Positions 34,604-43,936 of a stretch of 64,000 bases of DNA are shown here, piece by piece; positions within the stretch are counted from its first letter, which is position 1; every line of letters starts with the position of its first letter. The position numbers and the translations under genes were made by a program. Under the pieces are notes generated by a model. The model had not been told where the DNA came from. It did not search any database and saw only the letters and a program-made list of their open reading frames with translations. The stretch spans positions 6,076,001 through 6,140,000 of the forward strand of contig NZ_AP017313.1 in NCBI RefSeq assembly GCF_002355435.1, given 5' to 3'. Source of the stretch: Mucilaginibacter gotjawali. Its GTDB lineage: Bacteria > Bacteroidota > Bacteroidia > Sphingobacteriales > Sphingobacteriaceae.

Positions 34604-36724
34604 TTAAAACATGGAATATGCAGCGGGTTCAGGTTTTAGTTTCCCGGTAACCAGCGCTTCAAGGGATTGGCCTATGGCCAGCTGAACATCATGGTGCGGT
34701 TTTTCCAGTTGCTGCAGTTGTTTAAGCTGATCATCCTTGATGCCTTCGTTATTTAATGCCTGTAAAGCAATGCCGGCCGCATTTGAAAGATTGTCAGACA
34801 GGTCGGCGATCTGCTGCAGGTACGGCGAGTTGGCCGCCAAAGCATCAAACCTCGCCTTATTACTTTGCCACCTTTGCAGTTGCGATTTAATTTGCGCCAG
34901 GCTGGCCGCATCGTGTTTATCCAGGTAGGTTGCTACCCAATGCCTGAAATACCAGCCGGTTTCCGAGTCCGTATGTACCGCATCGGCGATACCAACCAGC
35001 GGGGTGGTCAGGGTAGTTTTTGCATGAACCTCACCCGGAGATAATAGCGCTGCCATCAGGCGTTTGTATCCTTTTACCTGGGTGTAAACATTGCAAAGGG
35101 TTATGGCCGGGTTCAGATCCTCGTCGTTTACCCAACGGTCGGGTATTTTGATATAGTTGCCATATTCATTTACCGCCCTGTCGTTCAGTTCAAAATCCAC
35201 GGCCCATAAACGGCGGTACATATCATCGGCATCCCTTACACCGGCAGCCGACCAGAATCTTTCTGCAATTGCGGCAGTACGTGGCCAAACGCGGATCTCT
35301 TCGTTGCCGCCGTCCACCAGTTCGCTCCACATCGCCGCTTCTCCGCCCAATATGCCTTTATCAGCCGCGGTTGCAGTAAGGTTGGCCGGAACCGGGTCGG
35401 TTAAATAGTGAATATAAGCCGGGAAATATAAATCCAAATAATAACCTGCTGAAACGATCACCTGGTTATGATGCCCTACAATGCTTTTTACCAGGGTATC
35501 CGCCGGCGCTGCAGGTTTCCATTTTTGGATGATCACATCCTGCGGAACAGTAGCGTTAAAGGTCTCTTCCCAGCCAATGATGCGTTTATTATATTTTTGG
35601 GCGATGCCATGCATGCGGTTAACAAAATAGGCCTGCAGGTCATCCGTGGTTTTCATACTTTTGGCTTTCATAAAGGCGGCTATTTGCGGGTTTTGTTTCC
35701 AGGCTACCCCGTTATTTTCATCTGCGCCAACGTGCAGGTACGCATCTGGAAAGATCCCGCTCATTTCCTTAAAAAAACGGTCGAAGAAAACGTAGGTGGT
35801 TTCTTTAGTTGGATCGATGGTGGGCGTTTGGGTTTGGTTAATCAGCTGCATGATCTTCCCAAGGCTGGGGTTTTTGATCGTGTCAACATTAAAACGCCTG
35901 GCGGGTTTGTAGCTGGCGGGGTAGCTGGCTAAAAAAGGATAAGCCGCTAAAATGCTTGAACAATGGCCCGGCAGGTCGAATTCAGGTACAATGATGATGC
36001 CCCGGTCATGTGCGTAATTCACCAGTTCTTTAACTTGGTCCTGGGTATAAAACGAGCCATTTGAGCCGTTTTCCTGCAGCTTCGGATAAACTTTCGATTC
36101 TACCCTGAAGCCTTCATCGTCCGAAAGGTGCAGGTGCAAAACATTCATTTTTACGATAGCCATCGCATCCACATTCCGTTTCAAAACGTCAAATGGTATA
36201 AAATGCCTTGCTACATCAATCATCAGCCCGCGCCATTTAAACCGTGGCACATCATTGATCTCAACAGCCGGACAATAAAAGCCGCTACCGGCAGGAGTTA
36301 CCAACTGGTAAAGCGTTTCAAGGCCCCGCCCGGCGCCGATATCGGTGGGTGCGGTCAGCGCAATTTTTTCAGGGGTAACTGTTAAGGTATAACTCTCATC
36401 CATCCCTATTGCAGCGTTTATACTTTTTTGGTAACTGATCGTCAATTGCGCATCCGCAGGGTTCTCCTTACCTGAAATATATTCCTGCGGAAAAACAACA
36501 CCGGTACGCTTTCCGAGCGTCAGGTAAAAACGGTTAGCTGCCGCAATCAATTTAGGGCTGCCCGGCCCGTTTATGCCAATAGCGAACCTGCCTGTAAAAA
36601 CAAACTTACCGGTTTGCAATTTAACCGCTTGCGGCCGTGGCATCAGGTTAAGGGAATCGGGGGCCTGGGCGCCGGCTGATAAAAGGCCTGAAAAAATGAG
36701 CAGGGTTGTAAAAATGATGCGCAT
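34604..36724 (-). CDS. GH20 beta-N-acetylhexosaminidase
   Basis: A 706-residue secreted glycosidase that releases terminal GlcNAc or GalNAc. Signal peptide at 1-19; GH20b domain at about 20-150; catalytic TIM barrel from about 155 (FKWRGLMIDVARHFIPFD), with NVLHLHLSDDEGFRVES, IIVPEFDLPGHCSS and the catalytic pair in YLHVGADENNG (Asp-Glu, about residue 335). An extended C-terminal helical region (about 540-706) contains Glu/Gln-rich helices. It sits 9 bases after a TetR-family gene on the same strand, so the regulator and the enzyme are probably one operon. Substrates could be chitin fragments, glycans or peptidoglycan. Confidence 0.93.
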   Translation of the reverse strand: MRIIFTTLLIFSGLLSAGAQAPDSLNLMPRPQAVKLQTGKFVFTGRFAIGINGPGSPKLIAAANRFYLTLGKRTGVVFPQEYISGKENPADAQLTISYQKSINAAIGMDESYTLTVTPEKIALTAPTDIGAGRGLETLYQLVTPAGSGFYCPAVEINDVPRFKWRGLMIDVARHFIPFDVLKRNVDAMAIVKMNVLHLHLSDDEGFRVESKVYPKLQENGSNGSFYTQDQVKELVNYAHDRGIIIVPEFDLPGHCSSILAAYPFLASYPASYKPARRFNVDTIKNPSLGKIMQLINQTQTPTIDPTKETTYVFFDRFFKEMSGIFPDAYLHVGADENNGVAWKQNPQIAAFMKAKSMKTTDDLQAYFVNRMHGIAQKYNKRIIGWEETFNATVPQDVIIQKWKPAAPADTLVKSIVGHHNQVIVSAGYYLDLYFPAYIHYLTDPVPANLTATAADKGILGGEAAMWSELVDGGNEEIRVWPRTAAIAERFWSAAGVRDADDMYRRLWAVDFELNDRAVNEYGNYIKIPDRWVNDEDLNPAITLCNVYTQVKGYKRLMAALLSPGEVHAKTTLTTPLVGIADAVHTDSETGWYFRHWVATYLDKHDAASLAQIKSQLQRWQSNKARFDALAANSPYLQQIADLSDNLSNAAGIALQALNNEGIKDDQLKQLQQLEKPHHDVQLAIGQSLEALVTGKLKPEPAAYSMF

Positions 36725-36733
36725 AATTTTAAT

Positions 36734-37333
36734 TTAAATAGACAGTTCTTTCAATTGGGTTATTATCGCTAATCCTTTATCGGTGCATATTCCCCTTAAA
36801 TAGATCACAATGGTATGTTTGATCAATTCACGCTTCAGGGTGAAGTCTTTATAAGTGCGATTGCGGGTAACCGAAGCATACATTACTGTAAGCGATTCCA
36901 AAACAATAGGGGCCTTCAAATAAGCCAAAAAATACCCTTCATTTATTCCCTGCTGAATAAGTGATGTTACCGTTTCAAGTGCGCTGCTTACATACTTTTT
37001 CATCACCTTATCCTGTAATTCGGGATAATAATAATTCAGGTCGTGGTAAAACAGGTGTGTGGTCCCAAAATCCAGTTCTATCGCTTTTGAATAGATGCTA
37101 ACCAGGCCGGCCACGGGGTTAGGTGAATCACGGAGCATTTCCGCCATTCCTTTTTCGGTATCCTTATAATGCAGGCCCAGGCATTCTTCCAGCAACGCTT
37201 CCTTATTGCTGAAATATTTATACATGGTTTTTGTAGAGATCCCAAGTACCAATACCAGCTTTTGCAGGGTCATCTTGCGGATACCATGTTCAAGGAATTG
37301 CTGCAACGAAGTCTCCATAATTCTTTCTCTCAT
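36734..37333 (-). CDS. TetR-family transcriptional regulator
   Basis: A 199-residue regulator. The TetR helix-turn-helix is at residues 1-47 (ETSLQQFLEHGIRKMTLQKL followed by LGISTKTMYKYFSNKEALLE). The C-terminal domain is variable, as usual, and its ligand unknown. It lies immediately upstream of the GH20 gene (9 bases), so it may control its own operon and possibly the divergent peroxiredoxin. A pair of strong inverted repeats (37342-37410) lies 9-77 bases upstream of its start, between it and the peroxiredoxin, and is the obvious operator candidate. Confidence 0.9.
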   Translation of the reverse strand: MRERIMETSLQQFLEHGIRKMTLQKLVLVLGISTKTMYKYFSNKEALLEECLGLHYKDTEKGMAEMLRDSPNPVAGLVSIYSKAIELDFGTTHLFYHDLNYYYPELQDKVMKKYVSSALETVTSLIQQGINEGYFLAYLKAPIVLESLTVMYASVTRNRTYKDFTLKRELIKHTIVIYLRGICTDKGLAIITQLKELSI

Positions 37334-37341
37334 CAGTATTG

Positions 37342-37410
37342 CGGAAAATATTATTCAAAGATAATTTTCCGTTTGGTATTGGAAAATATTAGTAAAAAAA
37401 TATTTTCCAA
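37342..37410. promoter_or_regulatory. Twin GGAAAAT inverted repeats, candidate TetR operator
   Basis: TTGGAAAATATT (37379-37390) faces AATATTTTCCAA (37399-37410), a perfect 12-bp dyad with an 8-base spacer; CGGAAAA (37342-37348) faces TTTTCCG (37365-37371). Four GGAAAA half-sites in one 70-base region between a TetR gene and a divergent peroxiredoxin fit a two-site operator with autoregulation. Confidence 0.6.
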
Positions 37411-37474
37411 AAATTCTCTCTGCTTTAATGAATATATTTTCAATTCATAAATCGCAAATGGGATAAATTCCCGT

Positions 37475-38026
37475 ATGTTGTATATGATGAAGAACAAATT
37501 ACCCCGTTTCCTAATGGCTATACTATTACTGGTAGCTGTAAATTTTAAAGCCCGGGCGCAGGCTGCAAAAAGCACGCTGGCCGTGGGCGACAAAATGCCA
37601 AACTTTTCGCTGACCGACCAGGATGGAAAAGTTTATAATAGCAACGATCATACTGGCAAAAACATCCTTGTTATTTATTTTTACCCCAAAGATGAAAGCA
37701 TGGTTTGCACCAAAGAAGCCTGCTCTTTTAGGGATAGTTTTAATGATTTTACCAGCGCCGGGGCAAAGGTTATCGGCATAAATGCCGGTACAGTTGCCAG
37801 CCATAAGGCATTCAGCGAACATTATAAACTGCCGTTTACATTGCTTAGCGATCCGGATAACAAGGTGTATGCCCTGTTTGGGGTAAAAAATAAAATGTTC
37901 ATGACCGGCAGGGAAACGTTCATTGTGGATCTTCATGGCCGGATCGTTTTTGCCTACGAAGCCATGATGCAGGGTAAAAAGCATGCAGACGATGCGCTGG
38001 CGTTTATAAAGGCGCAGCGTAAATAG
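37475..38026 (+). CDS. Exported peroxiredoxin, AhpC-TSA/BCP-like
   Basis: A 183-residue thiol peroxidase with a signal peptide (about residues 5-28). The redoxin fold starts at VGDKMPNFSLTDQDGKVY; the peroxidatic Cys is in PKDESMVCTKEACSFRD (about Cys78, with a second Cys at 83, as in BCP-type enzymes with a helix-spaced resolving Cys). The usual TPGC motif reads SMVC, with Thr replaced by Ser. It reduces peroxides, here probably in the periplasm. ATGs at 37475, 37484 and 37487 are all in frame; the signal peptide begins best at 37487. It is divergent from the TetR gene, with the twin dyads in between. Confidence 0.9.
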   Translation: MLYMMKNKLPRFLMAILLLVAVNFKARAQAAKSTLAVGDKMPNFSLTDQDGKVYNSNDHTGKNILVIYFYPKDESMVCTKEACSFRDSFNDFTSAGAKVIGINAGTVASHKAFSEHYKLPFTLLSDPDNKVYALFGVKNKMFMTGRETFIVDLHGRIVFAYEAMMQGKKHADDALAFIKAQRK

Positions 38027-38155
38027 TTGATTGGGTTGATTAGGTGAATGGTTGATTAAGTTTGACCTATTTGACCAGTATGATCGCCCCAAGACAAAAA
38101 ATAATTTTAAAATAGATATCGATGATTGAATGATTAAATTTTTAACCCAATCAAC
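38026..38155. repeat. Word-repeat element after the peroxiredoxin gene (GTTGATTGGGTT word), copy 2
   Basis: GTTGATTGGGTT (38026-38037), starting inside the TAG stop codon, is a perfect 12-bp match to AACCCAATCAAC (38144-38155). Repeats of GTTGATT and GTGAATGGTTGATT lie between 38026 and 38055. The same words follow the nitroreductase stop at 4880. Confidence 0.65.
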
Positions 38156-38397
38156 AATTCAACTTAATTAACTAATGATCTCCATCTTCTTCCTCTGCCA
38201 CAGGTACCAGTCGCCCTTTTTCCAGGCATTTTTTTTGCGCAGGTGTGCTTCTCATAAAATGTTTAAAATGAATGGTTTTTGGGAGAGGACATTTTATTTA
38301 GCTACTTTTATTTTACAGGGATTCTCATTTTTAAAATCCAGGGCTTATACTATTACGCACTGGCTCCCCATTATCAGATTACGAAAAGCATAACCCA
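38027..38397. other. Intergenic region with word repeat and possible small gene
   Basis: A 370-base gap. Its first 145 bases are the word-repeat element; the next 85 bases may hold a 27-codon minus-strand gene (38172-38255). From 38256 to 38397 I see nothing except the presumed promoter of the DUF1475 operon. Confidence 0.4.
38172..38255 (-). CDS. Possible 27-residue small protein
   Basis: A short frame ATG 38255 to TAG 38172 encodes MRSTPAQKKCLEKGRLVPV ending in an acidic AEEEDGDH tail. I do not recognise it. In favour: the word-repeat element next to it ends exactly at this stop codon, as elements elsewhere do at the stops of convergent genes. Against: the length, and an A8 run at 38229-38236 inside it, which makes the frame sensitive to a missing base; the alternative frame gives a Trp-rich DWYLWQRKKMEIIS end. 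Confidence 0.25.
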   Translation of the reverse strand: MRSTPAQKKCLEKGRLVPVAEEEDGDH

Positions 38398-38733
38398 ATG
38401 ATCACTGCATTAAAAATCCTTTTTAGTATCCTGTTTGTGAGTATGTGCTATACCGTTATCAGCACCAGCATGCATAGCAATTTGTTTGAGCAATGGAATT
38501 TTCTGGCGACCATTCCCTGGATGCGTGCTACCCTTTGGGATTTTTATGCCAATGTAACCGTGATATTTTTGTGGGTATGTTATAAGGAAAATAGCGTGTT
38601 TTTGCGGATTGTGTGGTTAATATTGCTGGTAACACTGGGCAGCATAGGCTCTTGTGCCTATGTGCTGATCCAGCTTTTCAGGCTCAAACAAAATGAAGGT
38701 TTAAAAGAATTATTTGGCAAGCAAAATGGATAA
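38398..38733 (+). CDS. DUF1475 membrane protein
   Basis: A 111-residue protein with three predicted membrane helices (about 5-22, 42-62, 68-92). The pattern WMRATLWDFYANV ... WVCYKENS ... RIVWLILLVTLGSIGSCAYVL fits DUF1475, usually found next to DUF1295 and cyclopropane-fatty-acid or amine oxidase-like genes. Its stop overlaps the ATG of the next gene by 8 bases, so the two are an operon. Function unknown, probably in membrane lipid metabolism by context. Confidence 0.85.
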   Translation: MITALKILFSILFVSMCYTVISTSMHSNLFEQWNFLATIPWMRATLWDFYANVTVIFLWVCYKENSVFLRIVWLILLVTLGSIGSCAYVLIQLFRLKQNEGLKELFGKQNG

Positions 38734-39520
38734 CAGTTCAATTTACGCACTGGTGGGCTATTCGGCACTGGCCTGTTGCGTCATCATGTTTTTGGTATGG
38801 CTCTGGTCGCTCAGGATAAAAAATGCAGGAGTAGTTGACATCTTCTGGTCATACAATTTTCCGATAATAGCCATCATCCTGTTGCTGCTGGCGCCGGGGT
38901 TTGAAACGCGAAAGCTGCTGCTCTGCGGTATGGTGATCATTGCCGGCGGGCGCCTGGGTACGCATTTGGCAGTAAGGGTATTAAAACACCTGCGGCAGGA
39001 GGAGCCGCGATACGCACAGATCCGCAAGGATTGGGGGAAAAATGCGGAAGTAAAAATGGCTTTTTTTTTCCAGGCGCAGGCCCTTTCGAACGTTTTGCTC
39101 GCTGTCCCATTTTTTATCATCACACTGAATACCGCCCCGCAACTTGGGGCGCTTGAATATGCCGGGACCGCTTTATGGCTGATCAGTGTGATTGGCGAAG
39201 CAACAGCTGATGCGCAGCTGGCCGCGTTTAAAAAAGACGCTGCCAATAAAGGCAAAGTTTGCGATACCGGCCTCTGGGGCTATTCAAGGCACCCCAATTA
39301 TTTTTTTGAATGGCTGATGTGGGGCTCCTATTTTGTTTTTGCCCTGGGTTCCCCTTATGGCTACCTGGCCATTATCAGCCCGGCTATCATCCTTTACCTG
39401 TTGTTAAAGGTAACCGGCATCCCAGCTACCGAAGAGCAATCCCTGCGCACAAAGGGCGAAGCATTTAAAAAATATCAGCAAAAAACCAGCGCTTTTGTGC
39501 CCTGGTTTAAGAAGGCGTAG
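38726..39520 (+). CDS. DUF1295 (steroid 5-alpha-reductase-like) membrane protein
   Basis: A 264-residue integral membrane protein with about six helices. The signature is DIFWSYNF in the first half and the ICMT/5-alpha-reductase-like C-terminal motif GLWGYSRHPNYFFEWLMWG, with the conserved HPNY/E set that binds cofactor in this superfamily, then EEQSLRTKGEAFKKYQQKTSAFVPW. DUF1295 proteins are thought to reduce or methylate lipids; the exact reaction is unknown. I use ATG 38726, as the upstream TTG at 38714 has no support. Forms an operon with DUF1475. Confidence 0.9.
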   Translation: MDNSSIYALVGYSALACCVIMFLVWLWSLRIKNAGVVDIFWSYNFPIIAIILLLLAPGFETRKLLLCGMVIIAGGRLGTHLAVRVLKHLRQEEPRYAQIRKDWGKNAEVKMAFFFQAQALSNVLLAVPFFIITLNTAPQLGALEYAGTALWLISVIGEATADAQLAAFKKDAANKGKVCDTGLWGYSRHPNYFFEWLMWGSYFVFALGSPYGYLAIISPAIILYLLLKVTGIPATEEQSLRTKGEAFKKYQQKTSAFVPWFKKA

Positions 39521-39558
39521 TGCGCCAATGTTTTATTTTTTACCCGTTCCGTTTTGCA

Positions 39559-39602
39559 GCCCTGAAAGGGCGCGATATGTCTGCGATGGGCATAGCCCAT
39601 CG
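39559..39602. repeat. Two adjacent hairpins (GCCCT-GAA-AGGGC; CGATGGGC-ATA-GCCCATCG)
   Basis: GCCCT (39559-39563) faces AGGGC (39567-39571) and CGATGGGC (39584-39591) faces GCCCATCG (39595-39602) with a 3-base loop. They lie after the DUF1295 stop and before the S41 gene. They may terminate the upstream operon; there is no strong T run, so they may equally be a dispersed repeat. Confidence 0.5.
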
Positions 39603-39676
39603 GACAAATAAATAAAAATAAAGCTTTTAAATCTGTTGCAATCTTTCACTACTTTAGCTTTTCAAACTTAACCTGC

Positions 39677-42600
39677 ATGAAAAAACAAATTTTTACGCTC
39701 CTCATTTTCTGTGCATTTATAAGCCGGTCACTCGCGCAGGACCACTTGCTTTGGATGCAGCAACCTGCCATTTCGCCCGATGGCAACTGGATCGCTTTTG
39801 AATATAAAGGCAACCTGTTTAAGGTCTCATCCGCCGGGGGGCGGCAGTTCCTTTAACCATCAACAGCGCCTATAACGGCTACCCGGTTTGGAGCCATGAT
39901 GGCAAGTCGATCGCTTTCGCGTCAGACAGGAATGGCAATTTTGATGTGTTTATTATGCCCTCAAGCGGCGGTGCCGCCACCCGTTTAACCTATAATTCGA
40001 GCAAGGATATCCCTTACGATTTCTCGGCTGATAACCAGACCGTTTATTTCGGCACCCGCCGCTATGATGTGGCCAGTTCCGTTCGGTTTCCGGATGATTA
40101 TTATTTCACCAAGTTATACCAGGTGCCTGCAAAGGGCGGCCGCAGTATCATGGTAAATTCTGCCGGTACCGAATATGTTCACTTTAACAAAGCAGGCGAT
40201 AAATTCATTTTCCAGGACCGCAAAGGCTACGAAAATCCCTACCGCAAACACCATACTTCAGCGGTTACCCGGGATATCTGGATCTATGACCTGAAGAATA
40301 ATGCTTATACCAAAGTATCGCCATTCGTTGGCGAAGACCGCGAACCTGTTTGGGGCGACGGCGATAAATTTTATTACCTGAGCGAACGTAACGGCAATCA
40401 AAACCTTTACGGCTCCTCAGAAGCGGATATCAATAACATCACCCAATTGACTCATTTTGAAAAAGACCCGGTACGTAACCTGTCCAGAGCTGATAATGGC
40501 ACCTTCTCTTTTACCCAGGACGGTGATATTTACACGTTGAAAGAAGGCGCGCAGCCCCAAAAAGTATTGATCACCGCGACAGCTGATTTCAACGGCGACC
40601 AGGTAAAAAATATCCCTGTAATGGGCCAGGCTACAGAAATGGCGGTATCTCCTGAAGGTAAAGAGGTGGCTTTTGTTTACAGGGGCGAGATCTTTGTTAC
40701 CTCAGTTGACGGCAGCATTACCAAACGAATAACCAATACACCCTACCAGGAGCGGATGATCCAGTTTAGCCCGGATGGCCGCAGTATTTTGTATTCGGTT
40801 GAAAATGGAAAGTCGTGGGACATTTACAAAGTATCCATCGCCAATAAAAACGAGCCCTACTTTTATGCCTCCACCACCCTGAATTTTGAGCCGGTAATCG
40901 CTACGGATAAGGATGAATTCCAGGGCGTTTATTCGCCGGATGGCAAAAAGATAGCTTACCTGGAAGAAAGGAATATTATTAAGGTTTATGATATCGGCAC
41001 TAAAACTTCAACTACTTTGCTGCCCGAAGGCGTAAATTATTCGTATGCCGATGGTGACCAGTATTTTACCTGGTCGCCTGACGGCAAATACCTGCTGGCG
41101 CAATCAAGCGAAGGGCATATTTTTACCAACCAGGTCATTTTATTTAAAACCGATGGCAGTGGCAAACGGGTTAATTTAACCCAAAGCGGTTTCAATAACG
41201 GGCAGCCGCAATGGGGAATGGGCGGAAAAATGATGTATTGGTTCTCGGACAAAAACGGTATGAAAAACCTGAGCCGCGGCAGCCAGAGTGATATTTTTGC
41301 AATGTTTTTTGACCAGGCCGCCTGGGATAAATATCAGCTAAGCAAGGACGACATCACCATACGGAACGAACAGGAAAAACGCGATTCGGCAGAAATTAAA
41401 AAGAAGCTGGCGGCAACAAAAAAAGGGAAAGATACAGCCAAAGTAAAAGCCCCTGATTTTGTGCCTAACCTGGATAACCTTGACAACCGCACGGAGCGGC
41501 TTACCATCAGCTCAACCGATATTGCTGATGCCAAACTATCGCCCGATGGCGAAAAGCTTTATTACCTGGCCCGGTACGATAAGGGCTACAATTTATGGGT
41601 AACCCAGCCACGCACCAACGATACCAAAATGCTGGCCGAACTAAAAGACCCCAATGGTTCGCTGGTGATGAGCAACGATGGAAAATCCTTATTCCTGCTG
41701 GCCGACGGCAGCATTATGAAAGTAGGTGTGGATGACGGCAAAGTAACGCCCGTTCAAATAAAATCAAATATGGACCTGGATGCCGCTGCAGAAAGGGCTT
41801 ACATATTCGACCATATTTACAAACAGGTACAGAAGAAGTTTTTTGACCCTAAACTGCAGGGTGTAGACTGGAAATATTACCACGACAATTATGTGAAGTT
41901 TTTGCCCTCCATCAATAACAATTATGATTTTGATGTATTGCTTAGCGAGTTTTTAGGCGAATTGAACGCTTCGCATACGGGCAGTGGTTATGGCCCCCGT
42001 TTTCCTGACGGCGATGCGACAGCCTCATTAGGTTTATTGTATGATAATTCCGTTGGCGGCAACGGCCTGAAGGTAGTGGACGTTATTGCCGGCGGTCCTT
42101 TTGATATCGATAAAACTAAATTGAAAAAAGGCGATATCATTGATAAAATTGATGGTATGCCGATTACAGATAATGAAGACTGGGCAAAATTATTGAATCA
42201 TAAGGAAGGGAAATACACCCAGGTAAATTTCCATAACCCAAAGACAAACGAACAATTCCAGGAAACGGTAAAACCTATCAATACCGGAATGGAAGGCAAT
42301 ATGCTGCTTTATAACCGCTGGATAAAAAAGATGGAACATTTAACCGACAGCCTATCCAACGGGCAGGTGGGTTATGTGCATGTGCGCGGTATGGATGACC
42401 CAAGTTACCGGGTTACATTCGACAAGGTTTTGGGTAGAAATATTGATAAAAAAGCACTGATAGTTGACACCCGTTTTAACGGCGGCGGATGGCTGCATGA
42501 TGACCTGGCCACCTTTTTGAGCGGGAAAGAATATTTAACCCTGCGCCCGCAAAGCAATAAAACCCAGGGCGGAGAATCCATGAACAAATGGACCCGGCCA

Positions 42601-42921
42601 AGCTGCGTTTTAATGAGCGAAGGCAATTATTCAGACGCGTTTATTTTCCCTTACGTTTATAAAGAATTGAATATTGGAAAGCTGATCGGCATGCCGGTAG
42701 CCGGTACCGGAACAGCCGTATGGTGGGAAGACCAGATTGATAATACCATATTTTTCGGCATCCCGATGATCTCCACCTATGGCATCAATCAAACTGAACC
42801 TACCGAAAACCACCAGCTGGAACCGGACATAAAAATAAGCAATGATTATGTAAAAGAACTGGCCGGAGAAGACCAGCAACTGGAAACAGCCGTAAAGGAA
42901 ATGCTGAAACAGATTAATTGA
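39677..42921 (+). pseudogene. Tricorn-like S41 family peptidase, split by a frameshift
   Basis: A large secreted peptidase of about 1080 residues. The first piece (39677-39856) gives a signal peptide (MKKQIFTLLIFCAFISRSLA) and the start of a beta-propeller (PAISPDGNWIAFEYKGNLF). The frame breaks at a G6 run (39836-39841); one more G gives AGGAAVPLTINSAYNGYPVW and joins the main frame (39946-42921 as called from its first ATG). That frame has more propeller blades (SPDGK/FSPDGR repeats, about residues 90-680), a PDZ domain (VVDVIAGGPFDIDKTKLKKG) and the S41 catalytic domain (VDTRFNGGGWLHDDL, with the nucleophile Ser in SEGNYSDAF). This is the Tricorn/TolB-like peptidase layout common in Bacteroidota. 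Most likely intact in vivo. Confidence 0.88.
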
Positions 42922-42926
42922 TTTTG

Positions 42927-43006
42927 TGATTACACCGATTTTTTTGTGATTGCACCAATTGAATCCCAATCGGTGTAATCACTTTCTCAAAAAATCGGTG
43001 TAATCA
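42927..43006. repeat. Symmetric word-repeat element (TGATTACACCGATTTTTT), copy 1
   Basis: TGATTACACCGATTTTTT (42927-42944) and its exact reverse complement (42989-43006) are 18 bp long. Between them are two more diverged copies (GTGATTGCACCAATTG 42945-42962; CAATCGGTGTAATCAC 42967-42982). The right arm begins with the TGA stop of the minus-strand gene at 43004. Convergent genes are thus both followed by the same word. A recurring copy is at 58010-58143. Confidence 0.8.
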
Positions 43007-43936
43007 TTCCTTTTTGAAATCCTTATGTACCACTAAAAAACTTGCCCGTTCTGTTTTATGAAAGGGCACATCCCAGTTACCCTGGTAGGTGATCTTTACG
43101 GGCAATAACTCGCCATTTACTTTTCGCAGCTCAATATTCATCTGCACATCAAAGCTAAAAAGCCAGTTGTCGTATTTTAGGTCGACATAGCGGCCAAGGA
43201 TTTGGAAGTTGCGCATATCAAATATAGTAGTCATTTCCTTTACCACCACGTCATTATCTCCTTCGCTTGGTTTTCTTACCACCCTGAACCGATACACCGG
43301 GATAGAATCCAGGTATTTACCGCGCGTGAACTGGTAGTAATAGTAACCCCGCATATTGCGCGAAAACAGCTCTGTTTTGCCGCTGATAAAAGGCAGGCCG
43401 CTTACTTTATGCCCCGGCGAAAATATCAGCGTCTTTAATTTATCCTTATACGATTCGTTTTTACCGCCCGATCCCGGTAGCGCCGGGCCTTTTACAAAGT
43501 CCGAATTATAGGCATTCATAAAAATAAAATCAAACATCTCTACCGTATACAACTGGTATTTGCCGTTGGATTTGTAAACGCTGCCGGTATCCTGCTTTAC
43601 CAGGAAATCCATCCGGTGTTTCCCGTTCACGTTGCTGTGCCTGATCTTGCGGTAAATGCGCCCGTCAACCTTGTTCTTTTTATTGTAGGTATAAATGCGG
43701 TTTTCGGCAATGAAATCGTATTTTTTCATGTTGCGGAAAGCCTGGTAAAAACCGGTATCAGCCAGAACGGCATCAATAAAATCCTGCGCGGTTAAATGAT
43801 GCGAGTGGATATTGATGGCCGAATCAATAGTGATGGTACGGATGGAATCTGGATTAAAACGCTTGATCTGTTGTGCGTAGGCGGCCGGAATGGATATTAT
43901 TAGTACTGAAAAGATTATATACAGCTTTTTCATCAT
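43004..43936 (-). CDS. Exported protein, DUF5686/LolA-like beta-rich
   Basis: A 310-residue protein with a signal peptide (1-21, ending AYAQ). The mature part is beta-rich with many Tyr/Arg (ENRIYTYNKKNKVDGRIYRKI, YQLYTVEMFDFIF, RGYYYYQFTRGKYLDSIPVYRF), reminiscent of the N-terminal part of DUF5686-type or LolA-like outer-membrane-associated proteins, but with no TonB or barrel domain. I do not recognise a specific family. It is convergent with the S41 gene and its stop codon is the start of the 18-bp word-repeat element. A role at the outer membrane is inferred only from the signal and composition. Confidence 0.7.
   Translation of the reverse strand: MMKKLYIIFSVLIISIPAAYAQQIKRFNPDSIRTITIDSAINIHSHHLTAQDFIDAVLADTGFYQAFRNMKKYDFIAENRIYTYNKKNKVDGRIYRKIRHSNVNGKHRMDFLVKQDTGSVYKSNGKYQLYTVEMFDFIFMNAYNSDFVKGPALPGSGGKNESYKDKLKTLIFSPGHKVSGLPFISGKTELFSRNMRGYYYYQFTRGKYLDSIPVYRFRVVRKPSEGDNDVVVKEMTTIFDMRNFQILGRYVDLKYDNWLFSFDVQMNIELRKVNGELLPVKITYQGNWDVPFHKTERASFLVVHKDFKKE

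Noticed and set aside
37526..38092. 188-codon minus-strand frame over the peroxiredoxin gene
   Set aside because: Antisense to a clear peroxiredoxin; the frame also runs into the word-repeat element and has no recognisable domain.
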